Positions 18,154-25,288 of a stretch of DNA of 63,741 nt are shown piece after piece. The notes under the pieces were generated by a model that worked only from the letters and a program-made list of their open reading frames with translations, was not told the DNA's origin and ran no database searches. A program made the translations under genes and the position numbers. This DNA is from JARYGU01 sp033795365 (GTDB lineage: Bacteria; Pseudomonadota; Alphaproteobacteria; Rhizobiales; Rhizobiaceae). The first letter of the stretch is position 1; each line of letters begins with the position of its first letter. The stretch lies in the NCBI GenBank assembly GCA_033795365.1, contig JARYGU010000026.1:1-63741 (forward strand). The letters are read 5' to 3'.

Positions 18154-18851
18154 ACAACGGCGACTGTCGGTGTGCCGCCGCCCTCGGGACATCACCCTGA
18201 GCAACGTAACATTCCGTGACAGTGCCGACCAATTGATGTCATTCAAATTCGCTTCATCATCAACGCGGCTTCCACGCTCGTGGCACGGCCAATGGAAGGC
18301 GCAGATAACCTTCATTATTTCGACCACACCAGGGATTGGATATCCACAACGCGCTGAAAATGCCGTCCTCTAAACCTCAGACGTTATCCCCACCTCTCCC
18401 CCTGCCCCTTGCGTGGCGGATTGCAAGATCAAATTAAGAGGACCAGCTAAGGTTCCATTCCAGAGAAAGCCAAGTAACCAACGCGATTTACGTCTAACGG
18501 GTGAGTATGCCAACACCCGCCTCCGGGATAGAATATCACTTGGACCGCCCCTTCGGGTTCTTCCGGGTCGGGAAGACCGCTGGGAGCGTTTTTGTCGAGG
18601 CCCCGCCTGCTACCAGGAGTGTGATCATCGGCGGGAAACTTGGGGCCTCCCCTTTCCAACTGAACAATCGGGAACGGAGGTCAGTTCTGCCCGACGGCTG
18701 GCTCATTAAGCCAAAAAGGTGAATACACCACCGCTACTTCCGAGTAGCGTAACTCAGATACGCCTCTGCGAGCTATGACTGACCAGAGTGTCCCGTCAAT
18801 GTAGGCCGAAGTGCTTCTCGTGCCTCGCGAACGATGACAAGGGGGTGCCGC
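18154..18851. other. Cargo interval without a confident gene
   Basis: About 700 bp of mixed composition between the first small cargo gene and the exported-protein pair. A 71-codon frame from the ATG at 18507 (after GGGTGAG) ends at 18722 and could be a small protein, but nothing in its composition decides the matter. Several other short frames on both strands are no better. The promoter for the downstream pair should lie near 18750-18840. Confidence 0.4.
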
Positions 18852-19430
18852 ATGTTTGCATCACGACTGCCTTTCCTGCGACAGCTAACGGTGTTCGCCT
18901 CGATGGTCGTGGCGACGGACGTGCATGCACAGGCCGCAGCCACCCTCACGAAAGAGGAAGCAATAGAACTGCTATCACTAGCGGTGAAATGCCCCATAAA
19001 ACCATGGGCCCGCTCGGTTACCGGAACGAATACTGAGATGATAACGGCCCATAGCCTGTCGTCCTCCACCGATAGGTTTTCGCTAAGTACACAGGAGGAT
19101 GAGATATCCTTCAGTCCCGTCGCGGGTGTTGAGGGCAAGGGTGACGCTGGAACGAGGGTCAGTATTGAGTTCGCGTATAGAGATATCGGCAAAATCAACA
19201 TACAGGAGATTAGTGACACATTCGCCTTGGAGCATCCGAAGACCGAGGTTCTGATCCAATGCAAGTCGCGAAGGAAATGTATCACCCGTAGCTTCGCTCC
19301 CATAGGCGAAGGATCGCAGTGGAAAGATCGTGAAGAACGGACTGAAAAGTTAGCCAAGGTCGGAATCAGGCTGTGTGACGCCGCCGTAGCCGCAGACGCC
19401 AAAGATTCATTAGAGAGCTTAGCGCAATGA
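18852..19430 (+). CDS. Predicted exported protein of unknown function (cargo)
   Basis: A 192-residue protein. The ATG at 18852, preceded by AAGGGGGTG, gives a signal peptide (MFASRLPFLRQLTVFASMVV...VHAQA) with cleavage near residue 25. The mature part has a few Cys residues (one in VKCPIKPW, others in LIQCKSRRKCITR and RLCDAA) that could form disulfides in the periplasm. No family is recognised. The stop codon overlaps the start of the next gene by 4 bases (ATGA), so the two are translationally coupled and probably act together. Confidence 0.65.
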   Translation: MFASRLPFLRQLTVFASMVVATDVHAQAAATLTKEEAIELLSLAVKCPIKPWARSVTGTNTEMITAHSLSSSTDRFSLSTQEDEISFSPVAGVEGKGDAGTRVSIEFAYRDIGKINIQEISDTFALEHPKTEVLIQCKSRRKCITRSFAPIGEGSQWKDREERTEKLAKVGIRLCDAAVAADAKDSLESLAQ

Positions 19431-20284
19431 GGAGAGTCCCAGGCATTGCTATCGCAATTCTTCTCGTCTTCGGTGAGGGCGTGAATGCGCAGACTGCCGA
19501 ACAACTTGGTGATCTCGCCCAGAAGAATATCTGTCCACCACCGCTTGATCGATATTCACCCATCAATGCGAATGAAGTTTGCAACCCTGGTCTTAGAGAA
19601 ACGAGAGCGTGTGACAGCCGCCACAAGCTCAGCAGCAGGAAATGGCAACAATGTTACGATGCGATAACCGAGTGTCGTAATGCCGTTCGGAAAGAGAACG
19701 AACAAATTCTTTCGTACAACAAACTGGTGACTAGATGCGCTTTCGAGCGTGCGTCCAAGCAGGCGGAGACCATGAAGGCAGCACAAGCCGCCGCAAAGCC
19801 TGACCAACAAGGGACCTCGACCTCTGCACGTATTGAAGCTGCGCGACGAAAAGCGGCTAAAGCCGATGAGGTGAACAAAGCGAATCGGGAAAATCTTAGA
19901 GATGCCCAGCGTGATTATGACCAGAGACAACTAGCCGAACTGGAGGAGCGGAGAGAAAGCATCCGTCTGGAAATGGAACGCTACGACAATGCGATGGCGG
20001 AGATTCGTCGACGGGATGCTGAAGAACGGCAACGCCAACAAGAGCGAAGGAACTCGTACGACCGCGCTCGTGCGGAAGCGGCAGCGGCTCGAAGAGCGCA
20101 AGAAGAAGCAGACGCATGGGCAACATTTAGCGGCATCATGCTGGGAATTACCTCTTCTGTCCTATCCAACGGGGTAAACAACCGTCCAGGATATTCAGGG
20201 GGTGGAAGTTCCGGAGCGCCGTCAGGAACAGGCAACCTTAGGTGCCGCCCAGGAGAGTCCATCCAACGATGCACAATGAGGTGA
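19427..20284 (+). CDS. Predicted exported coiled-coil protein, cysteine-rich ends (cargo)
   Basis: A 285-residue protein with a signal peptide (MRRVPGIAIAILLVFGEGVNA) likely cut at about residue 21. Residues 30-105 contain six Cys and a basic/polar segment. Residues about 130-235 are a charged, Glu/Arg/Ala/Gln-rich helix that should form a long coiled coil. A short hydrophobic stretch follows (WATFSGIMLGITSSVLS), then a Gly/Ser-rich linker and a C-terminal RCRPGESIQRC. It overlaps the upstream exported protein gene by ATGA. Function is unknown; a periplasmic structural or envelope-anchored partner role is only an inference. Confidence 0.65.
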   Translation: MRRVPGIAIAILLVFGEGVNAQTAEQLGDLAQKNICPPPLDRYSPINANEVCNPGLRETRACDSRHKLSSRKWQQCYDAITECRNAVRKENEQILSYNKLVTRCAFERASKQAETMKAAQAAAKPDQQGTSTSARIEAARRKAAKADEVNKANRENLRDAQRDYDQRQLAELEERRESIRLEMERYDNAMAEIRRRDAEERQRQQERRNSYDRARAEAAAARRAQEEADAWATFSGIMLGITSSVLSNGVNNRPGYSGGGSSGAPSGTGNLRCRPGESIQRCTMR

Positions 20285-20371
20285 TCGTCACCTGAGATCG
20301 ATTGAGGGATGTCATCAAAGCGATGGCCCTTGGTGCCTAAAAACCCGGCGGACTCCATCGGTTCCTGCAAG

Positions 20372-20401
20372 GACGGTCGGTGGAACCGACCGTCGCGTTT
20401 C
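20372..20401. terminator. Intrinsic terminator after the exported-protein pair
   Basis: GACGGTCGGT, 3-nt loop GGA, ACCGACCGTC: a perfect 10-bp stem followed by GCGTTTCTT. It lies between two convergent genes, 88 bases after the upstream stop and 5 bases before the end of the protease gene. Confidence 0.75.
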
Positions 20402-20405
20402 TTAA

Positions 20406-21206
20406 TCAGTCGATCGCCTTATCCAGTAGAGCAGTCACTGCACGAGCCTTGATGTAATGGATGACACCGCCGCCTGCGCGATTGATGACGCCGGCGAATT
20501 TCAACACGATCTCTTGGTGTTCGAGAACACTCGCAAACACCGGTCCTCCAGAAAGTCCGTTTGCGTCGAAATCCATGGGAGATACGGTTCTACATTTTCC
20601 CACGGCAGCGTCTGCCGACTGCTCTATAGGCTCGCATGTCATTGATCGGATTACCGTACCTACCGTATTTTGATCGACAATGTTGTACTTCTGGTCCACG
20701 TAGGGGCAGCCATATGCCAGCAGGCCTATGATGTCGTCGCCGTCCTCAAGGGTAGTATTTGCGTCGACGCGAAAGAAGCGTTGGGAAAGAGAGCCGTTTT
20801 CCACCGATTGGGGGGTAAAATCAAAAGCGCACAGATCACGGGCGTCGGTGTCGTTCGATTCTTCGGTTGGCCGGTAGCGAGTATAGCCTGCAGAGGTCAT
20901 GTAAGTGTTTTCCCCTGGAACCACGATGCCGATATCTTCGCCTGGGCGACCATGGACCTGATGAGCGGTTGATACGAGGAATTTGTTCCCTCGATAGTCG
21001 AGCGAGCTAGCCGATCCGATCAACTGAACTTCATAGTCTGTAACGTGAGTAAAAAGCGCCAGATTGCGCCCGAAGCTGTTCAAGCGCGTTTGAAGAGAGT
21101 TGGCTGGGACGAACAGGTCGTTGACCTTGACGCTCGTCCACACGTTCCTTCCGAGCACGGTATCAAGGTCGGCTCGCTTGTTTAGCAACGTAATGAGGTC
21201 TGTCAT
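20406..21206 (-). CDS. Cytoplasmic trypsin-like serine protease (cargo)
   Basis: A 266-residue protein with a chymotrypsin/trypsin-type fold. The triad is visible: His82 in FLVSTAHQVHG, Asp124 in ARDLCAFDF and Ser219 in ANGLSGGPVF, where GxSGGP is the oxyanion-hole signature. No signal peptide is present; the first 60 residues are helical and polar, so the protease should act inside the cell. I use the ATG at 21206; a GTG two codons upstream is possible. It runs in the same direction as the membrane protein gene at 21308, about 100 bp upstream. Intracellular trypsin-like proteases occur in some bacterial defence modules, but no partner here proves that role. Confidence 0.75.
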   Translation of the reverse strand: MTDLITLLNKRADLDTVLGRNVWTSVKVNDLFVPANSLQTRLNSFGRNLALFTHVTDYEVQLIGSASSLDYRGNKFLVSTAHQVHGRPGEDIGIVVPGENTYMTSAGYTRYRPTEESNDTDARDLCAFDFTPQSVENGSLSQRFFRVDANTTLEDGDDIIGLLAYGCPYVDQKYNIVDQNTVGTVIRSMTCEPIEQSADAAVGKCRTVSPMDFDANGLSGGPVFASVLEHQEIVLKFAGVINRAGGGVIHYIKARAVTALLDKAID

Positions 21207-21307
21207 AACCACGTCCTACATGGACATCGAGGGGCTTGTGGGGGCGGGAGCACGAAGTGGTGATACGCTTCGCAATGGGTCCATACTGACATGGCGATGC
21301 CAACCGA

Positions 21308-21712
21308 TCACCTCCGTGAAGGCGTCCTCGCAAATCCCGCGGCCACCCATCCCAGCAACAAACCGAGTGCAAGAACAGCCGCAGGTGGTCCCAAAGCGAC
21401 CGCCGCCACAAGTCCCGGCGAGAACGGACCGGGCAGTGTAATGTTATCTGGTCCGAGGATCGCCCCTGGGGGTATGTCACCCTCTTCGAATTTCCGCTCC
21501 CAAGGGTCGCATATCGGCTGACCCGACCCGCAAGGCGGAAGGGGAACAGTTTCCGTGCCGGGGCCGCGCAGACGCCAAGCCATATCCGGCGCTGCGATGA
21601 GGACCGCTGCAAACGCAAAAAGCCACAAGAGCGTCGTGGCAGTCCAAAGCCGCAACCAACCCCGAGACCAGTTGATAGTTCCACTGCCTTCGGGAAGTCC
21701 TCCGTTGCCCAT
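21308..21712 (-). CDS. Small membrane protein with two hydrophobic segments (cargo)
   Basis: A 134-residue protein with a transmembrane segment near residues 24-44 (TTLLWLFAFAAVLIA), a middle loop of about 60 residues with Pro and two Cys (PPCGSGQPICDPW), and a second segment near 104-126 (AAVALGPPAAVLALGLLLGW). No family is recognised. It lies upstream of the protease gene in the same direction with about 100 bp between them; co-expression is plausible. The start codon has no strong ribosome-binding site. Confidence 0.55.
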   Translation of the reverse strand: MGNGGLPEGSGTINWSRGWLRLWTATTLLWLFAFAAVLIAAPDMAWRLRGPGTETVPLPPCGSGQPICDPWERKFEEGDIPPGAILGPDNITLPGPFSPGLVAAVALGPPAAVLALGLLLGWVAAGFARTPSRR

Positions 21713-21881
21713 CACTCGTCATTACCCCAGCCTGTCGACACCTTTGAGATATAGCAACAAATGGCCATGTGGGAACAGTTCTTGTCATATCAGCGCACAA
21801 ACCGCACAGGGCAGAGCTGATCCTTCTAGTCCCATGCAACACAGCCTTCGATCCTGTTTGTAAAGAATTGAAGGCTTAGCG

Positions 21882-22675
21882 ATGTTGAATAAAAGAGTAC
21901 GAAAACCAGTCGATGTGTGTGCCTACTGTGATCAGAGTCGCAAGCTTTGCCTCTCACACGCGAGTTCAACACGCGGTTTGATAAAGCTGGATTCAAGTTT
22001 TTGCGGGAATTCCGACGCCACATTAATGATGATGGGGGCCGCACTTGGGCGATCTCCCAACGCCAACTAATTCTGTTCTTTCTAGCAGTCTTTTGGCGCG
22101 CAGCGCTGTCATCCAATGAAAAGTATCGTGGTATTGTACTCAGCGAAGCAAATGCTGATCAAATCAAGCGCATTCTCAAATCACGCAATAATCTGACTCT
22201 GCGAGGCCTTTCGGTTCGCGTGCGAAACGTGATCGATGGCTACGGCTACATCGAACCCAATGAAATTCCAGGTGACGCAAACGTATTCTGGCCGGTTCCG
22301 CTTCCCAAAGATGAGGTTTGGTTTGCTTTGATGATGAATAATTTCTACATCGAACTGGAAATGCCAGGGAAACGTACGAAGCGGAAGGGACAAGGTTTCC
22401 TATCCCTTGATAAGAACGGCATCGAAATTGTCGACGTCGATCTGCACGAGGAACCTGTCATCTACGACACGTTTAAGTCGATGACCATGCAGCATATTGA
22501 CGGCGAGGTGCCAGATGGTTTCTATCAATGGTCGATGAAATATCATCAGCGGCGGAAGAAACCGCTGCTGATGCAAAGCGAGATAGATACTCTCGCGGAA
22601 GAACTGGTCGCCGCTGAGAAGGACCCGCGCGGATCACCGAGGGATGTCCTCAAAAGGATGTTTCCCAATTGGTAA
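21882..22675 (+). pseudogene. Disrupted zinc-finger (CxxC...SHA) protein gene
   Basis: The first frame (ATG at 21882, 62 codons) starts with VCAYCDQSRKLCLSHA, the opening of a zinc-finger/HNH-like family as I remember it. After that motif the sequence stops looking like the family. A second frame, open from about 21947 (TTG) to 22675 (242 codons), has protein-like content typical of the rest of such proteins (FLAVFWRAALS). The simplest reading is an internal deletion of some 50-70 codons that also shifted the frame. The remaining C-terminal frame could still be translated. Its 3' end overlaps the convergent tniQ region by 42 bp. Confidence 0.5.
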
Positions 22676-23587
22676 TCGAACGATCTCGTCTCTCGCAATG
22701 ATGGTGTTGGTAGGCAGCTGAAATGCAAACGTTGCCCCCAGCTTCCGCAACCGTTGCTTCACCCAGCTCGGCGCGCATCCCAGGTCGTCGGCAAGCAATG
22801 CGGGGTTCATATAAGTCGCGTGAAACTCCTGCACCGACGCCTCCGACAGCCTCGGCGATCCCTCGATCCGCTGGATCACGCCCATGGAGACCAGTTCGCT
22901 GATCGTCGCCTGCTGGAGCGACGTCAGCTTGGCCGCCTCACCGACTGTCATCCCCATCTTCGCCACAGGGAGGGTTACCCGTAGCCGCCTGAGGCCGGTT
23001 CCATCGGCCGAGAGGCCAACCACCGCCATCTCACCCTTCAGCACTTGCACGAACACGCCGCCGAGTGCCTGCTTGGTTCTCCGAGCATAGGATGAGACGC
23101 TCACCCCATTGCCTTCTGCCGTCGTCTTCACCGCCAGCGCCTGCTCGACGAGAGCTACGACATCCTCCCGCAGATACCGCACGGCTGGCGAATGGCTGAT
23201 CAGGTTGGAATGATGGGTAATGAAGCCCGCTCGCTCGAGAAAACGAAACTCGTGACCTGGGATGCCCGTGATCGGGATCGTTTCGGGGAGCGTGATGAGG
23301 TCGGCAAGCTTCGTCCTCAACGCCTCAACGTCGTCCTTGGAGAAGGAATGAGCGTCCTTCCACGGTGTGTGGCCGACGCCGAGATGCTTTGCGAAACGGG
23401 AAAGCCCCTTGCGGTTCACGCCGAGTTCGCTGGCGGCTTCAGCCAACGTGAAGTCCCGCCTTTCAATTTCCATTCGGCTGAAGCGCTTCCGCCCGATGCG
23501 ACCGACGTCGGCGAAGGCCTGAAGGAGCAGCCGCTCGATCCACGGGCGGAGTGACCCTTCCTCATCGGCGGAGCCGCCGCGGACCAC
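22634..23587 (-). CDS. tniQ: TniQ/TnsD C-terminal part (HTH-rich), second half of a split target-selection gene
   Basis: A 317-residue frame that begins with a GTG at 23587, overlapping the preceding TniQ frame by 26 bases in a different reading frame. It contains helix-turn-helix-like segments: FTLAEAASELGVNRKGLSRFAKHLG at about residues 46-70, MTVGEAAKLTSLQQATISELVSMG near 212, and NPALLADDLGCAPSWVKQRLRKLG near 270. TnsD-type proteins bind the attachment site through such C-terminal modules. With the upstream 263-residue TniQ domain the combined size (about 580) matches a single TnsD-like protein, so this is probably one gene broken by a frameshift, though two coupled proteins cannot be excluded. 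Confidence 0.65.
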   Translation of the reverse strand: MVRGGSADEEGSLRPWIERLLLQAFADVGRIGRKRFSRMEIERRDFTLAEAASELGVNRKGLSRFAKHLGVGHTPWKDAHSFSKDDVEALRTKLADLITLPETIPITGIPGHEFRFLERAGFITHHSNLISHSPAVRYLREDVVALVEQALAVKTTAEGNGVSVSSYARRTKQALGGVFVQVLKGEMAVVGLSADGTGLRRLRVTLPVAKMGMTVGEAAKLTSLQQATISELVSMGVIQRIEGSPRLSEASVQEFHATYMNPALLADDLGCAPSWVKQRLRKLGATFAFQLPTNTIIARDEIVRLPIGKHPFEDIPR

Positions 23588-24353
23588 GTTGCTGAGGCAG
23601 ACTGCGATACCGCGCTTTCCTTACGGCCTCTGGCAGCGTATCCCGGATATGTGCTGCCAGTCGCTCCCGCAGGTCGACCTTGGACATCATGAGCGCCAAA
23701 AGGCCGTCGGCCGCAAGGAAAGCTCCGAGTGTCAGGCAGGCTTCAATTACGTGATGCAAGGGAACGCCGGGAAGCGGCAGGCCTTCCACGCCGAGGAGTC
23801 TGCCTTCGATGAACCGCTCGAGGCCGGTCGCCGCGGAGGAGGTTCCAGGCGTAGCTCCATCGGCCAAGTCCATGCCGTCGGGACCGACATCGAAATGCGG
23901 CCAGTGCCAGCGAACAATCTCTTCCCGTACCGTACGATCGACGAGCTCCTCGCAATGCGTAGGACAGGTCCGGTAGCAGACGAAGTCCCACCAGACCCGA
24001 TGGTAGCGTGCCTCCCGCATGCATGATCGACACCAGCGCCGCTTCGAGATCGACATTTGCTTCAACCGCGCTGTCTCGGCACCGAGCCGATAAAGGTTGC
24101 CGTCGCGGATTGGCGTCCAGCGATCAAGGCCGTCGAATGCTTCCGCCGACAATGGCAACCGTTTGATTGCCGCGAGCATTTCCTCGGGGACGAGATTACG
24201 CCCGTTGAGACCGACCTCGTTAGCATAGACCCGCATGCTCGAATGGCCCTCATTCGCCACCAAGCGTGCAAAGTAACCATAGGCGGGTTCTCCGCGGCCA
24301 TGGACGACATCCCAGCGGGAGAACGGACGGGCGAGCGCGTGTTCGATCTGCAT
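23562..24353 (-). CDS. tniQ: TniQ domain protein, N-terminal part (target-site selector)
   Basis: A 263-residue protein starting 3 bp after the tnsC stop. It has the N-terminal TniQ region (GEPAYGYFARLVANEG) and the zinc-finger signature WCRSCMREARYHRVW...CYRTCPTHCEEL near residues 107-135. In Tn7-like systems TniQ/TnsD recognises the attachment site and recruits TnsC. Here the chosen site is the end of tRNA-Arg(TCT), so this protein with the HTH-rich frame downstream is the likely tRNA-gene reader. It ends abruptly in a basic stretch where the next frame takes over. Confidence 0.75.
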   Translation of the reverse strand: MQIEHALARPFSRWDVVHGRGEPAYGYFARLVANEGHSSMRVYANEVGLNGRNLVPEEMLAAIKRLPLSAEAFDGLDRWTPIRDGNLYRLGAETARLKQMSISKRRWCRSCMREARYHRVWWDFVCYRTCPTHCEELVDRTVREEIVRWHWPHFDVGPDGMDLADGATPGTSSAATGLERFIEGRLLGVEGLPLPGVPLHHVIEACLTLGAFLAADGLLALMMSKVDLRERLAAHIRDTLPEAVRKARYRSLPQQRGPRRLRR

Positions 24354-24356
24354 CGG

Positions 24357-25288
24357 TCAGCCCTTTTCAAAATAGGGATAGCGGTCGCCAGGGCCGCGCA
24401 TGCGGTTCACGGTTTCCCGCAATTGCTCGACCATGATGCAGCCCGTGTCCTGTCCGACGGCAAGCAGGCCCGCTCGGCCGACCAGGTTCATCAAACGGCC
24501 GATCTTGCCGCCGCTGTAGTGATGGAAGTCCTTGTCCCAGACCTCCAGGTTCGACTTCGACAGGAAAGGCAGGCGCTCGTCGATCTTGTCGATGAGCAGA
24601 CGGAACATCTCGAACTCGGTGCCGCTGTCGCCCATCGGCTTCACGGTCTCGCAGTAGAAGCCACCACGATTGGCAAGGGCCGTCATCGTGTGGATCGCCT
24701 CCCGCAAGCGCTCCTCGCCGACGAGGAGAACGTTGAACAGCCTCGCGTCCACCATCTCCTTGATGAAGCCGCGGAAGGCCTTGATCTGAGGTGCCGGGCG
24801 GTCGGTCAGCAGGAGTTGCGCCTCGTCGAGGATGACGAGCTGCGTCGCCGAAGCGGCAAGCCGCAGAATGGAATTGTCCATCAGGGATGCGGACTTGATC
24901 TTTGGGATCGAGCGAGCGCCCGTCAGGTAGTAAAGGCGCTCGGCCATGTGGGACGGCGACATTTGCTCCGTCGCCTCAAGGTAAACGACGGGATAGGTTC
25001 ACCCCCCTCTCCAACACCGTTCGGGAACTGCGAGGCGTAGTAGCGACAAATCATGGACTTGCCCGCATGGCTCTCGCCAAGCATGCCGCCCACGGCTCCC
25101 GTGTCGTACCCCTCACCCGTCGGGCGGTGAAAGCTTCCGATGAACGCCACGCCCTGGTTGAAGACAGGGTATCTGTATAGGAGCGTCTTGATCATCTCCT
25201 GGCGTAGGGGCTTGGGAAGTGCTGCCGCGGCGGCGCGTGCTTTGGGGGTAAGAAAGGCTTCAGTGTGGAACATGGCGGTCATTCCCAT
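24357..25288 (-). pseudogene. tnsC: tnsC, AAA+ ATPase, interrupted by a -1 frameshift
   Basis: The N-terminal frame (from 25288, or the ATG at 25282 that overlaps the tnsB stop) carries the Walker A motif GMLGESHAGKSM and runs out at 24923. The C-terminal half (Walker B LVILDEAQLLL, then VLLVGEERLR) lies in the next frame, open from just downstream of a TGA at about 24998. A one-base shift in CCTATCCCGTCGTT near 24985-24995 would give continuous ...GEPIPVVYLEAT..., so a single C (or T) seems lost. TnsC normally links the target selector to the transposase and grants target immunity. A sequencing error or programmed frameshift are the alternatives. Confidence 0.75.
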
